A DNA stretch of 64,000 nucleotides from Candidatus Gastranaerophilales bacterium (GTDB lineage: Bacteria > Cyanobacteriota > Vampirovibrionia > Gastranaerophilales > Gastranaerophilaceae): assembly GCA_944323695.1 (NCBI GenBank), contig CALUTI010000008.1, positions 27,931 to 91,930 on the forward strand, in the 5' to 3' direction. The notes beneath the pieces were generated by a model. It did not search any database and was not told the origin of the DNA. It was given only the letters and a program-made list of their open reading frames with translations. The stretch's first letter is position 1. Every line of letters begins with the position of its first letter. Of the stretch, positions 9,993 through 18,192 are shown one piece after another. A program made the position numbers and the translations under genes.

Positions 9993-10976
9993 ATGGAAAA
10001 AATTAACAAAATACTTGCTGTAAATTTTGGCGGAATAGGTGACGAGATTTTATTTTTACCTGCATTGATTTCGCTGAAAAAAGAATTTCCGAATGCCAAA
10101 ATCACACTTGCGCTTGAGCCGAGAAGCAAAAGCGTTAAGGATTTGACAGATGTAATTGATGATTTAATCCTTGTGGATATAAAAAACAAAAACAAATATT
10201 TTGAGCTTATAAAATTTATATTTGCAGCCCGCTGTAGACATTTTGACCTTGCAATAACAGCAGGTGGGAATAAATTTATGAGTATAATTTTATTTTTAAC
10301 AGGTGCAAAAAAACGCTACGGATATGACTGCGGGGCTTTAAGCCGAAAACTTCTGACATTTGCGGTTCCTTTGAATAAAAATCAATATGCCGCAAAAATG
10401 TATCACGATCTGGTAACTCCGGTTACGAAAAATATTACCGAACTACCTGAGATAAACGTACCGGCGCAGGAAAAAATTCCTAATTCCATACTCATTCATC
10501 CCGGAGTAAGCAAGATGAGCGTTCAAAAGGGAATGATTAAAACTGTTCCGCCTCAAGTTTGGGCTGAAACCATTGATCTTTTAGCAGCAAAAGGGAAAAA
10601 AGTAATCCTTGCAGGCGGTCCGGATGATAAAGAATGTATTGAAACAATTTTGAAAACCGTTAAGACAAATGATTTTGAAAACTTTTACGGCAAAACAAAA
10701 AATCTCAGAGAGCTTGCAGAACTTATAGGGAGAGCCGAAATATTTTTGTGCTCGGATTCCGCGCCTTTGCATGTAGCAGTTGCAATGGGGACAAAAACTT
10801 ATGCAATATTCGGTCCGACTGACGATAAAAAACTTATTCCGCCGATGATTACGGCAATCAAAGCGAATGACAATTGCCCCTTAAAACCATGTCTTTGGGA
10901 GAAAAGACAGACTACATGCGAAAGTTTAGACTGTTTGAAAATTACAGCATATAATATTGCAGACCACATCAATTAA
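9993..10976 (+). CDS. Glycosyltransferase family 9 (heptosyltransferase-like)
   Basis: This is probably a lipopolysaccharide core sugar transferase that uses ADP-heptose or a related donor at the inner face of the cytoplasmic membrane. The 327-residue length is normal for GT9. Visible motifs are the N-terminal GGIGDEILFLPAL, the middle ILIHPGVS, and the donor-site region LCSDSAPLHVAVAMGTKTYAIFGPT. It lies divergently from comM with only 40 bases between, and its end overlaps the convergent dehydrogenase by four bases. Exact donor and acceptor cannot be read from sequence. Confidence 0.87.
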   Translation: MEKINKILAVNFGGIGDEILFLPALISLKKEFPNAKITLALEPRSKSVKDLTDVIDDLILVDIKNKNKYFELIKFIFAARCRHFDLAITAGGNKFMSIILFLTGAKKRYGYDCGALSRKLLTFAVPLNKNQYAAKMYHDLVTPVTKNITELPEINVPAQEKIPNSILIHPGVSKMSVQKGMIKTVPPQVWAETIDLLAAKGKKVILAGGPDDKECIETILKTVKTNDFENFYGKTKNLRELAELIGRAEIFLCSDSAPLHVAVAMGTKTYAIFGPTDDKKLIPPMITAIKANDNCPLKPCLWEKRQTTCESLDCLKITAYNIADHIN

Positions 10977-11671
10977 ATTCCGACACTCAAACCTGCGCAA
11001 AGATTTATTGACTGACCGGTAATCCCCTTTGCATCATCTGATACGAGATACTTAACCAGCTTTGCTATCTCAATTGGCTGAACAAAACGTCGCTGAGGAA
11101 TGGTTTCCAAAATCTCATCCTTGAAAAATTCGGAAAGCTCAACTGATGTCATGCCCATTTCCGTATCTACCCAGCCCGGATTTACGGTATTTACAGTAAT
11201 ATTATATTCAGCTAATTCAAGTGCCAACGCCCTTGTAAGCCCTACCAAACCTGATTTTGTTGATGAATAAAGACTTGCATTTGCCTCGCCCATAATGCCT
11301 GAAATTGAGCCTATATTTATAATTCTTCCCCATTTATTTTTTTTCATATTTACGCTTGCTTTTGCTATAAGTTTAACCGGGGCAAGCAGGTTGACTTCAA
11401 AAATTTCCCGAATCTGCTCATCAGTCATTTTATCAATTGACCCGTAAATATATTCACCGGCATTATTTATCAAAATGTCAATCTTCTTGGACTGAATATA
11501 ACTCTCCAACGTTTCAACATCGGTTGCAAGGTCACATACACAGTAGTTTTTATACTCTCTGAGTAATTCAACATTTCTGCCGGTCGCAAAAATAGTGCCG
11601 ACATCGCTTAATTCTTCCGCAATCGCTTTACCTATTCCTTGTGTAGCGCCTGTAACCAGAATGTTAACCAT
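10973..11671 (-). CDS. Short-chain dehydrogenase/reductase, FabG-like
   Basis: This is an NAD(P)-dependent oxidoreductase of the SDR superfamily. The 232-residue product begins VNILVTGATQGIGKA, the TGxxxGIG cofactor loop. It has NNAGEY, the catalytic Ser of INIGSISG, and YSSTKSG with the Tyr/Lys pair, then the VNPGWVDTEM turn. The ATG at 11671 has AAGGAG seven bases upstream and is preferred to a TTG two codons earlier. It overlaps the end of tcdA, as the last gene of the Nudix-secG-tcdA operon. The substrate may be 3-oxoacyl-ACP, but other FabG-like roles are possible. Confidence 0.85.
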   Translation of the reverse strand: MVNILVTGATQGIGKAIAEELSDVGTIFATGRNVELLREYKNYCVCDLATDVETLESYIQSKKIDILINNAGEYIYGSIDKMTDEQIREIFEVNLLAPVKLIAKASVNMKKNKWGRIINIGSISGIMGEANASLYSSTKSGLVGLTRALALELAEYNITVNTVNPGWVDTEMGMTSVELSEFFKDEILETIPQRRFVQPIEIAKLVKYLVSDDAKGITGQSINLCAGLSVGI

Positions 11672-12419
11672 TTTCAAACTCCTTTTTGAATTGCCTTATT
11701 ATATATGATGCCATAAAAATTCCGGCAGCGCTTGCTACAAACGGTGTAGATGAAGGCGTTATTTTTGTAAATTCAATCTCTTCACCCGATTTTGTAATTA
11801 AATGTTCCGTTTGGGATAATTTTTCCTGAACAAAAGGTTTTTCACGGCTTGCAACAACAGTAATACCGCTTTCTATACCGCGTTTTTTCAACTGATAAAT
11901 TATATTAGAAACAAATGAAGCATTTTTATCTTCAATCTCCTTAATATCGCAAATATAAAGCTTTGTGGGATCAATACGGTTTCCTGCACCCATGGAACTT
12001 ATTACAGGAAGCCCGTTTTTTACACAAGTTTCCAAAAGAGAAATCTTTGAACGCATTGTATCTATTGCATCCGCAACAAAATCCGCATTAATTTCTCCAT
12101 CTGTATAAAAATCATCAATTATATCCAATTCAATTTTGGGGTTAATGTCTTTAAACCGTTTTGCAAAAAGCTCGGTCTTTTTTTGTCCTACAGTAGAATT
12201 TAGTGCTACAATCTGCCTGTTTATATTAGATAAAGAAACCTCATCAAAGTCGACAATAGTAAGTTTTCCAACCCCCGAACGTGCAAGCGCTTCGGCACAA
12301 AAGCCACCGACCCCGCCAAGCCCGAATACAGCAACATGCTTGGATTTAAGCAAAGCTTGAAAATCCTTGCCCCAATAAAGCTCATTTCTCGAGTATATTT
12401 CTTTTAAAGAATCACACAT
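11664..12419 (-). CDS. tcdA: tRNA threonylcarbamoyladenosine dehydratase TcdA-like
   Basis: TcdA cyclises the t6A base at tRNA position 37 to ct6A, using ATP. The 251-residue product has the E1-like Rossmann fold with GLGGVGGFCAEALARSG near residue 33, DFDEVSLSNINRQ, the AIDTMRSK stretch and SSMGAGNRIDPTK, which are typical for TcdA rather than ThiF or MoeB. No MoeB-type Cys pairs are evident. It starts five bases after the secG stop and overlaps the downstream dehydrogenase, so it is embedded in an operon. ThiF-family alternatives are less likely. Confidence 0.85.
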   Translation of the reverse strand: MCDSLKEIYSRNELYWGKDFQALLKSKHVAVFGLGGVGGFCAEALARSGVGKLTIVDFDEVSLSNINRQIVALNSTVGQKKTELFAKRFKDINPKIELDIIDDFYTDGEINADFVADAIDTMRSKISLLETCVKNGLPVISSMGAGNRIDPTKLYICDIKEIEDKNASFVSNIIYQLKKRGIESGITVVASREKPFVQEKLSQTEHLITKSGEEIEFTKITPSSTPFVASAAGIFMASYIIRQFKKEFENG

Positions 12420-12424
12420 ATAGT

Positions 12425-12649
12425 CTATTTAACTATACCATACCCGAGTAAAAATGTGCAAATTATAAATACGGCGGCTACAATACCGGTAATTTTATTC
12501 AAACCTTTTTCGGCACTTTTTTGTGATGTAAAAAGATGTGATGCCCCGCCAATACCTGCGATGCCGTCACCTTTTGGTGAATGCAGTAATATTAATATAA
12601 TTAAAAACAATGCAGATAAAATCTGGATTGCCCATACAAATGTAACCAT
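12425..12649 (-). CDS. secG: Preprotein translocase subunit SecG
   Basis: SecG is the small accessory subunit of the SecYEG channel. The 74-residue product has two membrane segments (about residues 3-21 and 53-73). Between them is the signature LLHSPKGDGIAGIGGASHLF, matching the usual SecG LLQxxKGxGlga pattern. Its ATG overlaps the stop of the upstream Nudix gene by one base, so the pair is translationally coupled. Confidence 0.9.
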   Translation of the reverse strand: MVTFVWAIQILSALFLIILILLHSPKGDGIAGIGGASHLFTSQKSAEKGLNKITGIVAAVFIICTFLLGYGIVK

Positions 12650-13332
12650 TATTTTTTCTCCTTTTTACCAGAAATAAAATGTGCCCGTTTTGAGTTTAAT
12701 TTGATGCTTTCAAATGTATAAAGCCTTGCCGGACGCTTGGAAGAAGATTTTGTATACTCATCCAATTCAATAAGTCCCTCTGTACTTAAAGCTTTTTTTC
12801 TGAAATTACGTTTATCAAGTTTTTTATTCATTATAAGTTCGTATGCTTTTTGCATTTCGGTAAGCGTAAATTTTTCATTTAATAATTGGTACGCTACAGG
12901 GCAAAGTTCTAACCTTTCACGGGTTCTTTTAAGGGAATACTCAATAATTTCCTTGTGGTCAAATGCCAGCGGCGGAAGATCGGAAACCTTATGCCAACCG
13001 AGTTCCGGAGATGTTGTAATGTTAAGATCCTCAGCTCTTACCAGAGCAAAATATGCGCATGTTATAACCCTTGCATTAGGGTGGCGCAAAGGATCACCAA
13101 ACGTATATAACTGTTCAAGATAAATGTTATCTACATTTGTACGTTCTTTCAACACTCTTAATGCCGCCTGATCAAGGTTTTCGGACAAACGAACATAACC
13201 GCCCGGAATTGCCCATTTATCCTTGAACGGTTCATTCAAACGCTTAACCAATAATACCTGTATGGCATTATTTTTCATTGTTAAGATAACTACATCGACT
13301 GTAATTTCGTGGGTTTTTGTCTCGTTGAACAT
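12649..13332 (-). CDS. Nudix-domain protein with C-terminal winged helix, NrtR-like regulator
   Basis: This is probably a transcription factor that uses a Nudix fold as a ligand sensor, as NrtR does for ADP-ribose or NAD metabolites. Residues 8-135 are the Nudix domain and 150-227 a winged-helix segment (LTEMQKAYELIMNKKLDKRN). The Nudix box around GGYVRLSENLDQAALRVL departs from GX5EX7REUXEE. The catalytic RE is RV and the EE pair is ER, so hydrolysis is probably lost. It heads an operon with secG, tcdA and a dehydrogenase. An inverted repeat lies 12 bases before its ATG and could be its own operator. The regulated pathway is unknown. Confidence 0.78.
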   Translation of the reverse strand: MFNETKTHEITVDVVILTMKNNAIQVLLVKRLNEPFKDKWAIPGGYVRLSENLDQAALRVLKERTNVDNIYLEQLYTFGDPLRHPNARVITCAYFALVRAEDLNITTSPELGWHKVSDLPPLAFDHKEIIEYSLKRTRERLELCPVAYQLLNEKFTLTEMQKAYELIMNKKLDKRNFRKKALSTEGLIELDEYTKSSSKRPARLYTFESIKLNSKRAHFISGKKEKK

Positions 13333-13344
13333 AGTAATCTCTTT

Positions 13345-13373
13345 CCCTTGTTTATATAATACAATAAACAGGG
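13345..13373. promoter_or_regulatory. Inverted repeat, possible operator of the Nudix-regulator operon
   Basis: CCCTTGTTTAT and ATAAACAGGG face each other across eight bases, with a perfect TGTTTAT / ATAAACA core. The site sits just before the Nudix-regulator ATG, over the AT-rich stretch where its promoter must lie. Autoregulation is inference. It does not match the published NrtR site that I recall. Confidence 0.45.
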
Positions 13374-13482
13374 TTATATTTTAAAATTACAGGGAAAAAT
13401 TTTTAACATATATTAACAAAAAGGACAATTTTACAGTATAAAAAAACTTTATATTAATAGAGGAATAAAATCAGGGGAAATT

Positions 13483-14472
13483 ATGTTTTGGGGATTTGGA
13501 TATTTTAATAATCCATTTATGCTGAATACATTTTTCATGCCGAATTTCTTTTTCAATTTCGGGTTCAGCAATTTTTGTATGCCAAATCTGTTTATGCCGT
13601 CATTATTTATGTTTTCAAATCCTTACAGTAATGTAAGTATCTTTGCTAACAGACCAAACTATTCAAATACGCCCATGACTGCAGAATATCCAATGCCCAC
13701 AAGGCATAAAAAACATATGAGTGCAGCGAGTGTTGAACAAAATACTCCAGGCAACGCACCGGCACGCAGGGTTAAAACAGAATTAGCAACAAGCTCAAGT
13801 AAAATAAGTCATCAAACAATTACACATGATATGCCAACAGCTAAAAAAACAACAGTAACTCAAACAATTACACATGACACGCCAACAGCTAAAAAAACAA
13901 CAGCAACTCAAACAATTACGCATGATACGCCAACAGCTAAAAAAACAACAGTAACTCAAACAATTCGTCATAAAGCTTCAACAGACAAAAAAGATTCTGC
14001 ATTTTTACAAAAGACAAAACAAATTGCAAAAAGGCTCAACTGCGATTATAAAGATTTGCTGGCTCTGATGAATTCGGAATCAGGACTTAATTCAAAAGCC
14101 GTCAATTCTTCAAGCGGAGCTACAGGTTTAATCCAGTTTATACCTTCTACGGCCAAAGATCTCGGAACTACTACCGAAAAATTAAAAAATATGACACCAA
14201 CAGAGCAACTGGACTATGTAGAAAAATATCTTGTTAAGATGAAAAAAGCTGCAGGTTTCAAATCAGGTGAAAAACTGGACAGCGGAGATTTGTATGCACT
14301 CGTATTTTTACCTGGCAGGGCAAAACGCGAAATTGTAACGGATTCTTCCGAAAAATACTATGCCGTTAACGCCCCTGCATTAGATTTAAACAAGGATGGC
14401 AAGATAACCAAGACCGAACTTGCACAACGCCTTAACGGACATCGGGTGAGTGATTCAATATTCCTTGCATAA
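13483..14472 (+). CDS. Lytic transglycosylase (SLT domain) with Phe/Met-rich N-terminus and tandem repeats
   Basis: This is probably a peptidoglycan-cleaving or cell-wall-remodelling enzyme. The N-terminal 55 residues are almost entirely Phe, Met, Asn, Pro and Leu, unlike an ordinary signal peptide. A Thr/Lys-rich linker holds three 16-residue repeats (TITHDTPTAKKTT type, residues about 111-158). The SLT domain follows at about 170-290, with catalytic Glu in MNSESGLNSKA and the GATGLIQFIPSTA motif. Near the end an EF-hand-like calcium loop, DLNKDGKITKTEL, is intact. The start has AGGGGA upstream. Domain identity is good. Export route and substrate are unknown. Confidence 0.82.
   Translation: MFWGFGYFNNPFMLNTFFMPNFFFNFGFSNFCMPNLFMPSLFMFSNPYSNVSIFANRPNYSNTPMTAEYPMPTRHKKHMSAASVEQNTPGNAPARRVKTELATSSSKISHQTITHDMPTAKKTTVTQTITHDTPTAKKTTATQTITHDTPTAKKTTVTQTIRHKASTDKKDSAFLQKTKQIAKRLNCDYKDLLALMNSESGLNSKAVNSSSGATGLIQFIPSTAKDLGTTTEKLKNMTPTEQLDYVEKYLVKMKKAAGFKSGEKLDSGDLYALVFLPGRAKREIVTDSSEKYYAVNAPALDLNKDGKITKTELAQRLNGHRVSDSIFLA
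13813..13956 (+). repeat. Three tandem 48-base repeats inside the lytic transglycosylase
   Basis: Three in-frame 48-base units begin at 13813, 13861 and 13909 and differ by only a few bases, with a nine-base start of a fourth unit. They encode the Thr/Lys-rich linker. The near identity suggests recent expansion and variable copy number. Confidence 0.9.
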
Positions 14473-14560
14473 ATAATTATTACAAATCTCAATATTTCAT
14501 TGCGGTAAAAATCTTTTTCGTGTAATGTCATGAGTATTAACCATGATTGGAAGGGAAAAG

Positions 14561-15400
14561 ATGGATAAGGGATATATTGAAAACGGTTTTATCGTCGATT
14601 TAAGCAATGCAAGAAAAACTTCCGAGATAATTTATGAATTATCCAGGATACTTGACATTCCGGAAGCCAAAAATAAACAGGTTTGCCTCAAACTGGGCAG
14701 TGTAGATTTGTCACAGCCTGAATTAACAAGTATTAAGGCACTTGTAGAGTCAATGGATTCACAGATAGAATTTATAAGCACAAATTCGCCTGAGACAATA
14801 GATTCAGCCAAATCACTCGATATTGAGGTATCAGAATTAGAAAATGTCGTCGAAGCACCTGATTTTGAAATGGAGCCGAACGTAAGCCCTGAAGTTGAAA
14901 CAGCTCTTGATAAAATCTTCGGCGATAATGACTTTGATAAAGATGAGGATGAGCCTCAAAAAGAAGTCAAAGAAATGGAAGAAAGTTTTGAATTCATTGA
15001 AGATGAAGATGATGAAGAAACCCGACAGCTAAAAAAAGAAGCTGAAAAACTTCCGACGTTATATATTAAAAAGACCATACGTTCAGGTCAAAGCATAACT
15101 TCTGACGGCAATTTGATAATTGTAGGAGATGTAAACCCCGGAGCGGAAATTATTGCAAAAGGCGATATAACAGTTTGGGGGATTCTCGGCGGGATTGCAC
15201 ATGCCGGCTGTGAAGGCAATACTCAGGCGAGAATAAGAGCCTTAAAAATGAATGCAATTCAATTAAGGATAGCCGATATTTTTGCCAGACGACCGGATGG
15301 AGCTAATACTCCGTTTGTACAAAAAACAAATGAGTTCATTCCGGAAGAAGCTAAAATATACAGGAAAAATATTATTATAAATAAATTATTAGAAAATTAA
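14561..15400 (+). CDS. minC: Septum-site determining protein MinC
   Basis: MinC blocks FtsZ assembly away from mid-cell when recruited by MinD. From the ATG at 14561 (AAGGG-type site upstream) the 279-residue product has an N-terminal FtsZ-binding domain. A strongly acidic linker (about residues 105-165) separates it from the C-terminal beta-helix domain, with TLYIKKTIRSGQSI, GNLIIVGDVNPGAEIIA, GDITVWGILGGIAHAG and IRALKMNAIQLRI. The linker is longer and more acidic than usual. It is first in a tight minC-minD-minE operon. An ATG six codons earlier exists but lacks a ribosome site. Confidence 0.93.
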   Translation: MDKGYIENGFIVDLSNARKTSEIIYELSRILDIPEAKNKQVCLKLGSVDLSQPELTSIKALVESMDSQIEFISTNSPETIDSAKSLDIEVSELENVVEAPDFEMEPNVSPEVETALDKIFGDNDFDKDEDEPQKEVKEMEESFEFIEDEDDEETRQLKKEAEKLPTLYIKKTIRSGQSITSDGNLIIVGDVNPGAEIIAKGDITVWGILGGIAHAGCEGNTQARIRALKMNAIQLRIADIFARRPDGANTPFVQKTNEFIPEEAKIYRKNIIINKLLEN

Positions 15401-15410
15401 GGAGAAATAA

Positions 15411-16226
15411 ATGAGCGGTAGAGTTATCGTAATCACATCCGGTAAAGGCGGTGTAGGTAAAACAACTGCAAGCGCAAATATCGGAACAGCCCTCGCAAAA
15501 GCAGGAAATAAAGTCGTAATGATAGATACAGACTTAGGCTTGAGAAATCTGGATTTGTTATTAGGCTTGGAAAACAGAATTGTATATACAATTGTAGATG
15601 TTGTTGAAGAACGCTGCAAGCTTAAACAGGCACTGGTAAAAGATAAGAAAAATCCTAACCTTTGTCTTTTAGCTGCTGCACAAACACGAGATAAAAGTGC
15701 AGTAACGGAAGAACAGTTAAAAGATATCTGCGAAAAACTTAAAAAAGACTATGATTTCATTCTTGTAGACTGTCCGGCAGGTATTGAACAAGGATTCCAA
15801 AATGCAGTAGCAGGTGCAACAGAAGCAATTGTTGTAACAACACCAGAAATGTCAGCCGTAAGAGATGCAGACAGAATTATAGGACTTTTGGAAGCAAAAG
15901 AAGAAATCGAATCCTACAGACTGCTTTTAAACAGAGTAAGACCTAACCTTATCAAGTCAAAGGATATGATGAGTGTCGAAGATGTTGTAGAAATTTTGTC
16001 TGCTGACTTAATCGGAATAATTCCGGAAGACACAGGCATCATAACATCAACCAACAAGGGCGAACCTATTGTTAATGACGAAAAATCACTTGCGGGACGT
16101 GCTTATATGAACGTTGCAAGAAGAATAATGGGCGAAGAAGTTGACTTTATGAACCTGGAAGAAGAAACCAGCGTAGTTGCTAAAGTTAAAAAATTCTTCA
16201 AAGGTTTAATGGGTAAGGAGAAGTAA
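15411..16226 (+). CDS. minD: Septum-site determining ATPase MinD
   Basis: MinD is the membrane-binding ParA-type ATPase that recruits MinC and is driven off the membrane by MinE. The 271-residue product has the deviant Walker A SGKGGVGKTT at residues 10-19, the switch region MIDTDLGLRNLD, DFILVDCPAGIE, and a C-terminal amphipathic membrane-targeting helix (VVAKVKKFFKGLMG). It lies ten bases after minC and two bases before minE, a standard min operon order. Confidence 0.97.
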   Translation: MSGRVIVITSGKGGVGKTTASANIGTALAKAGNKVVMIDTDLGLRNLDLLLGLENRIVYTIVDVVEERCKLKQALVKDKKNPNLCLLAAAQTRDKSAVTEEQLKDICEKLKKDYDFILVDCPAGIEQGFQNAVAGATEAIVVTTPEMSAVRDADRIIGLLEAKEEIESYRLLLNRVRPNLIKSKDMMSVEDVVEILSADLIGIIPEDTGIITSTNKGEPIVNDEKSLAGRAYMNVARRIMGEEVDFMNLEEETSVVAKVKKFFKGLMGKEK

Positions 16227-16227
16227 A

Positions 16228-16818
16228 ATGAAGGATAATATTTTTGCAGAATTATACAATAAATTACTTGGCTTCTTCCGCCAGGCCGAAGAAGAAGAAA
16301 GCGCAAAAGACGTTGCCTGCAACAGATTACGTGTCGTCTTAATGCAGGACAGAACAAATTTAACACCACAGCTTTTGGAAAGAATGCGTAGCGAGCTTGT
16401 TGAACTGCTTTCTAAATACTTGGAAATGGACAAAGAAGCTTTAGAGCTAAACCTTGATCAAGAAGGTGAACAAATGGCTCTAATGCTTTCAATTCCCGTT
16501 ATCAGAGCTAAAGATGAAGCTGAAATCGAAAAAGCTTTGGCAGAGGAAGAAGAAAAAACAGAAGAAACCACGGATGAGAATTCCGAAGAATCTGATGAAT
16601 CAGAAGATGATGAAGATGAGATACAGGAAGAAGACTCCGATGATACTGAAACGGATGAAGAAACAAGTCATCCTGAACTTGTTTCAGGATCTCAAGCAGC
16701 AACTGTCCGTAAATTTCCTGATAAAGAAATCTGCGGAGACTGCAGAGAATGCGAACTTTCAGATGATATCGAATGCGAGAAAAAATCACAAAATCTATCA
16801 GTTAAAAAGACAAAATAA
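16228..16818 (+). CDS. minE: MinE with long acidic, cysteine-bearing C-terminal extension
   Basis: MinE sets the Min gradient by stimulating MinD ATPase. Residues 1-90 are a normal MinE: membrane-targeting start, the MinD-contact helix ARDVACNRLRVVLMQDR-like KDVACNRLRVVLMQDR, and the dimer domain with LDQEGEQMALMLSIPV. Typical MinE ends there. This one runs to 196 residues. It has a Glu/Asp stretch (about 95-150), the insert HPELVSGSQ encoded by a genomic palindromic repeat, and a four-Cys tail (ICGDCRECELSDDIEC). The extension has no stops or frameshift signs and ends at a terminator. Its role is unknown. A metal or redox site is possible. Confidence 0.88.
   Translation: MKDNIFAELYNKLLGFFRQAEEEESAKDVACNRLRVVLMQDRTNLTPQLLERMRSELVELLSKYLEMDKEALELNLDQEGEQMALMLSIPVIRAKDEAEIEKALAEEEEKTEETTDENSEESDESEDDEDEIQEEDSDDTETDEETSHPELVSGSQAATVRKFPDKEICGDCRECELSDDIECEKKSQNLSVKKTK
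16670..16690. repeat. Palindromic repeat (ATCCTGAA-TTCAGGAT type) inside minE
   Basis: Eight-base arms ATCCTGAA and TTCAGGAT flank a CTTGT loop. The same unit occurs after rplE (25573), after rplF (27498), before ispH (53132) and twice before fba (57121, 57157). Here it lies inside the reading frame and is translated as HPELVSGS. Confidence 0.85.
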
Positions 16819-16847
16819 AAAAAAGCGGTCAATTGACCGCTTTTTTT
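16819..16847. terminator. Bidirectional terminator between minE and the convergent 408-residue gene
   Basis: The stem AAAAAGCGGTCAATTGACCGCTTTTT has A and T runs on both sides, so it can stop minCDE and, in reverse, the hypothetical gene that ends at its edge. Confidence 0.88.
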
Positions 16848-18072
16848 ATTCCTCTTTAAAATTTTCAGGATTATAGAATTTTGCAATATCAGCTTCAAAG
16901 TTTTTCATAAATGTCTTTTCGTTCGCATTAAGTTCAGTACCCGAATTCTGTTTATTTACTAAATCCATATATACGGCTTGTTGCAATGATAAATCCTGTA
17001 CGTGGAAATTCAAGCTTGTTTTTAGCATTTCTTTATTTTTAGATTTGAAACCTAAAGCCGTATATTCTCCTGTGTTTGTATCTTGAAAAATTCTTACATT
17101 GTTTAATTTCTTAAACAAGTCATTCTTTTCCGGATCAGTTGAAGATAAAACATCCTGATTATGAGAAATATTACCCTTTTCATCTATTTCATATTCAAAA
17201 TCCGGTACATTAACCTTAATTTCAGAAATTTGCTCAGAAGTAAACGGTTCAACTTCAGTTTTTTCAGAGCCTGATTTTCTATTTGATGCTTGTGAGGAAG
17301 CAGCTTTCAGCTTGGCATTTTCAAATACGTCTTGTTTTACTTCTCTGTTATTAATGTAATATTTACCGTCGATAATCCTACCTGTTTGACCTCTAAATTG
17401 AAATTCAGGTACAGCTTCTGCTAAAGCTTTTTTCAATTCTGCTTTTTCTTGACTTCGTTCTAAACGTTCTTCCCGGCGTTCTTCTCGACGTGCTTCACGA
17501 CGTTCACGCGCGGTCATCGGTGCTTCTTCAGCTGTATCGCTTACAGGATTTTCTTCACCGTCAGCAGGCACTTCTGCATCAGGTACAGTGGCAATAGTGT
17601 TATCTTCGGTCTTTGGTACTTCCGGATGCTCAACTGGTCTTGTTTTTATTGATAATTCAGGAGCTTCAGCCTGTGTGACAATGGTATCTGTTATAGCAGG
17701 CAGAGATTCTAATGGTTCTATTTTGGGTCGTTCCGGGTTTTCAGCGGTTTTTTCAACGATTTCGTAACCTGCTGCTTTTGCCAGCGCTTTCATCTCATCT
17801 GCCGTGTAATCAAATTCTTGACCTACCTGCATAGTTGTATAATTAGTTGCTCGTTTCGTTTCCTGATGAATTTTATTTAGCTTTTCATACAAGTTCAAGG
17901 CATCCTGCTTTGTTAAGCCTTTTCCATCGGTGTCCTTTATCAATCCTTGTTTGGCCATTTCATCAAATACAGATTTTAATTCAAATGTTATACCGCTTGA
18001 TTTTGCACCTCTATTTTGTAACTTCACTTTAAAGCCGGCACTTAATGCCTCGTTGATACCATTTGTACTCAT
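16846..18072 (-). CDS. Large hypothetical protein starting MSTNGIN, charged helical middle
   Basis: I do not recognise a family. The 408-residue product has no signal peptide. It opens with MSTNGINEAL, then a small helical domain (about 30-105), a Pro/Glu-rich linker (110-195), a highly basic-acidic helix (ARERREARREERREERLERS) likely to form a coiled coil, and a C-terminal alpha/beta region with FRGQTGRIIDGKYYINNREV. The heptamer MSTNGIN is matched by MGTNGIN at the start of the 517-residue coiled-coil protein at 58317-59870. A GAGG element precedes the ATG. The gene has ordinary codon use for the window, so it is likely real. Confidence 0.65.
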   Translation of the reverse strand: MSTNGINEALSAGFKVKLQNRGAKSSGITFELKSVFDEMAKQGLIKDTDGKGLTKQDALNLYEKLNKIHQETKRATNYTTMQVGQEFDYTADEMKALAKAAGYEIVEKTAENPERPKIEPLESLPAITDTIVTQAEAPELSIKTRPVEHPEVPKTEDNTIATVPDAEVPADGEENPVSDTAEEAPMTARERREARREERREERLERSQEKAELKKALAEAVPEFQFRGQTGRIIDGKYYINNREVKQDVFENAKLKAASSQASNRKSGSEKTEVEPFTSEQISEIKVNVPDFEYEIDEKGNISHNQDVLSSTDPEKNDLFKKLNNVRIFQDTNTGEYTALGFKSKNKEMLKTSLNFHVQDLSLQQAVYMDLVNKQNSGTELNANEKTFMKNFEADIAKFYNPENFKEE

Positions 18073-18192
18073 AGTAAAACCTCATTTTTTATACTCTTAT
18101 TATTAATAAAATATTTTTTCGGGAATAATTGCACTAACTTACAAATATTTTTTCAAAAATTTACAAATCTAAACAATTTAAGAAATTCAATG

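Noticed and set aside
13813..13956. Tandem 48-base repeats considered as a CRISPR array
   Set aside because: There are no spacers, the units are contiguous and in frame, and they encode a protein linker.
16500..16818. MinE tail as a frameshift or fused fragment
   Set aside because: The frame is continuous, has ordinary codon use and ends at a proper terminator.
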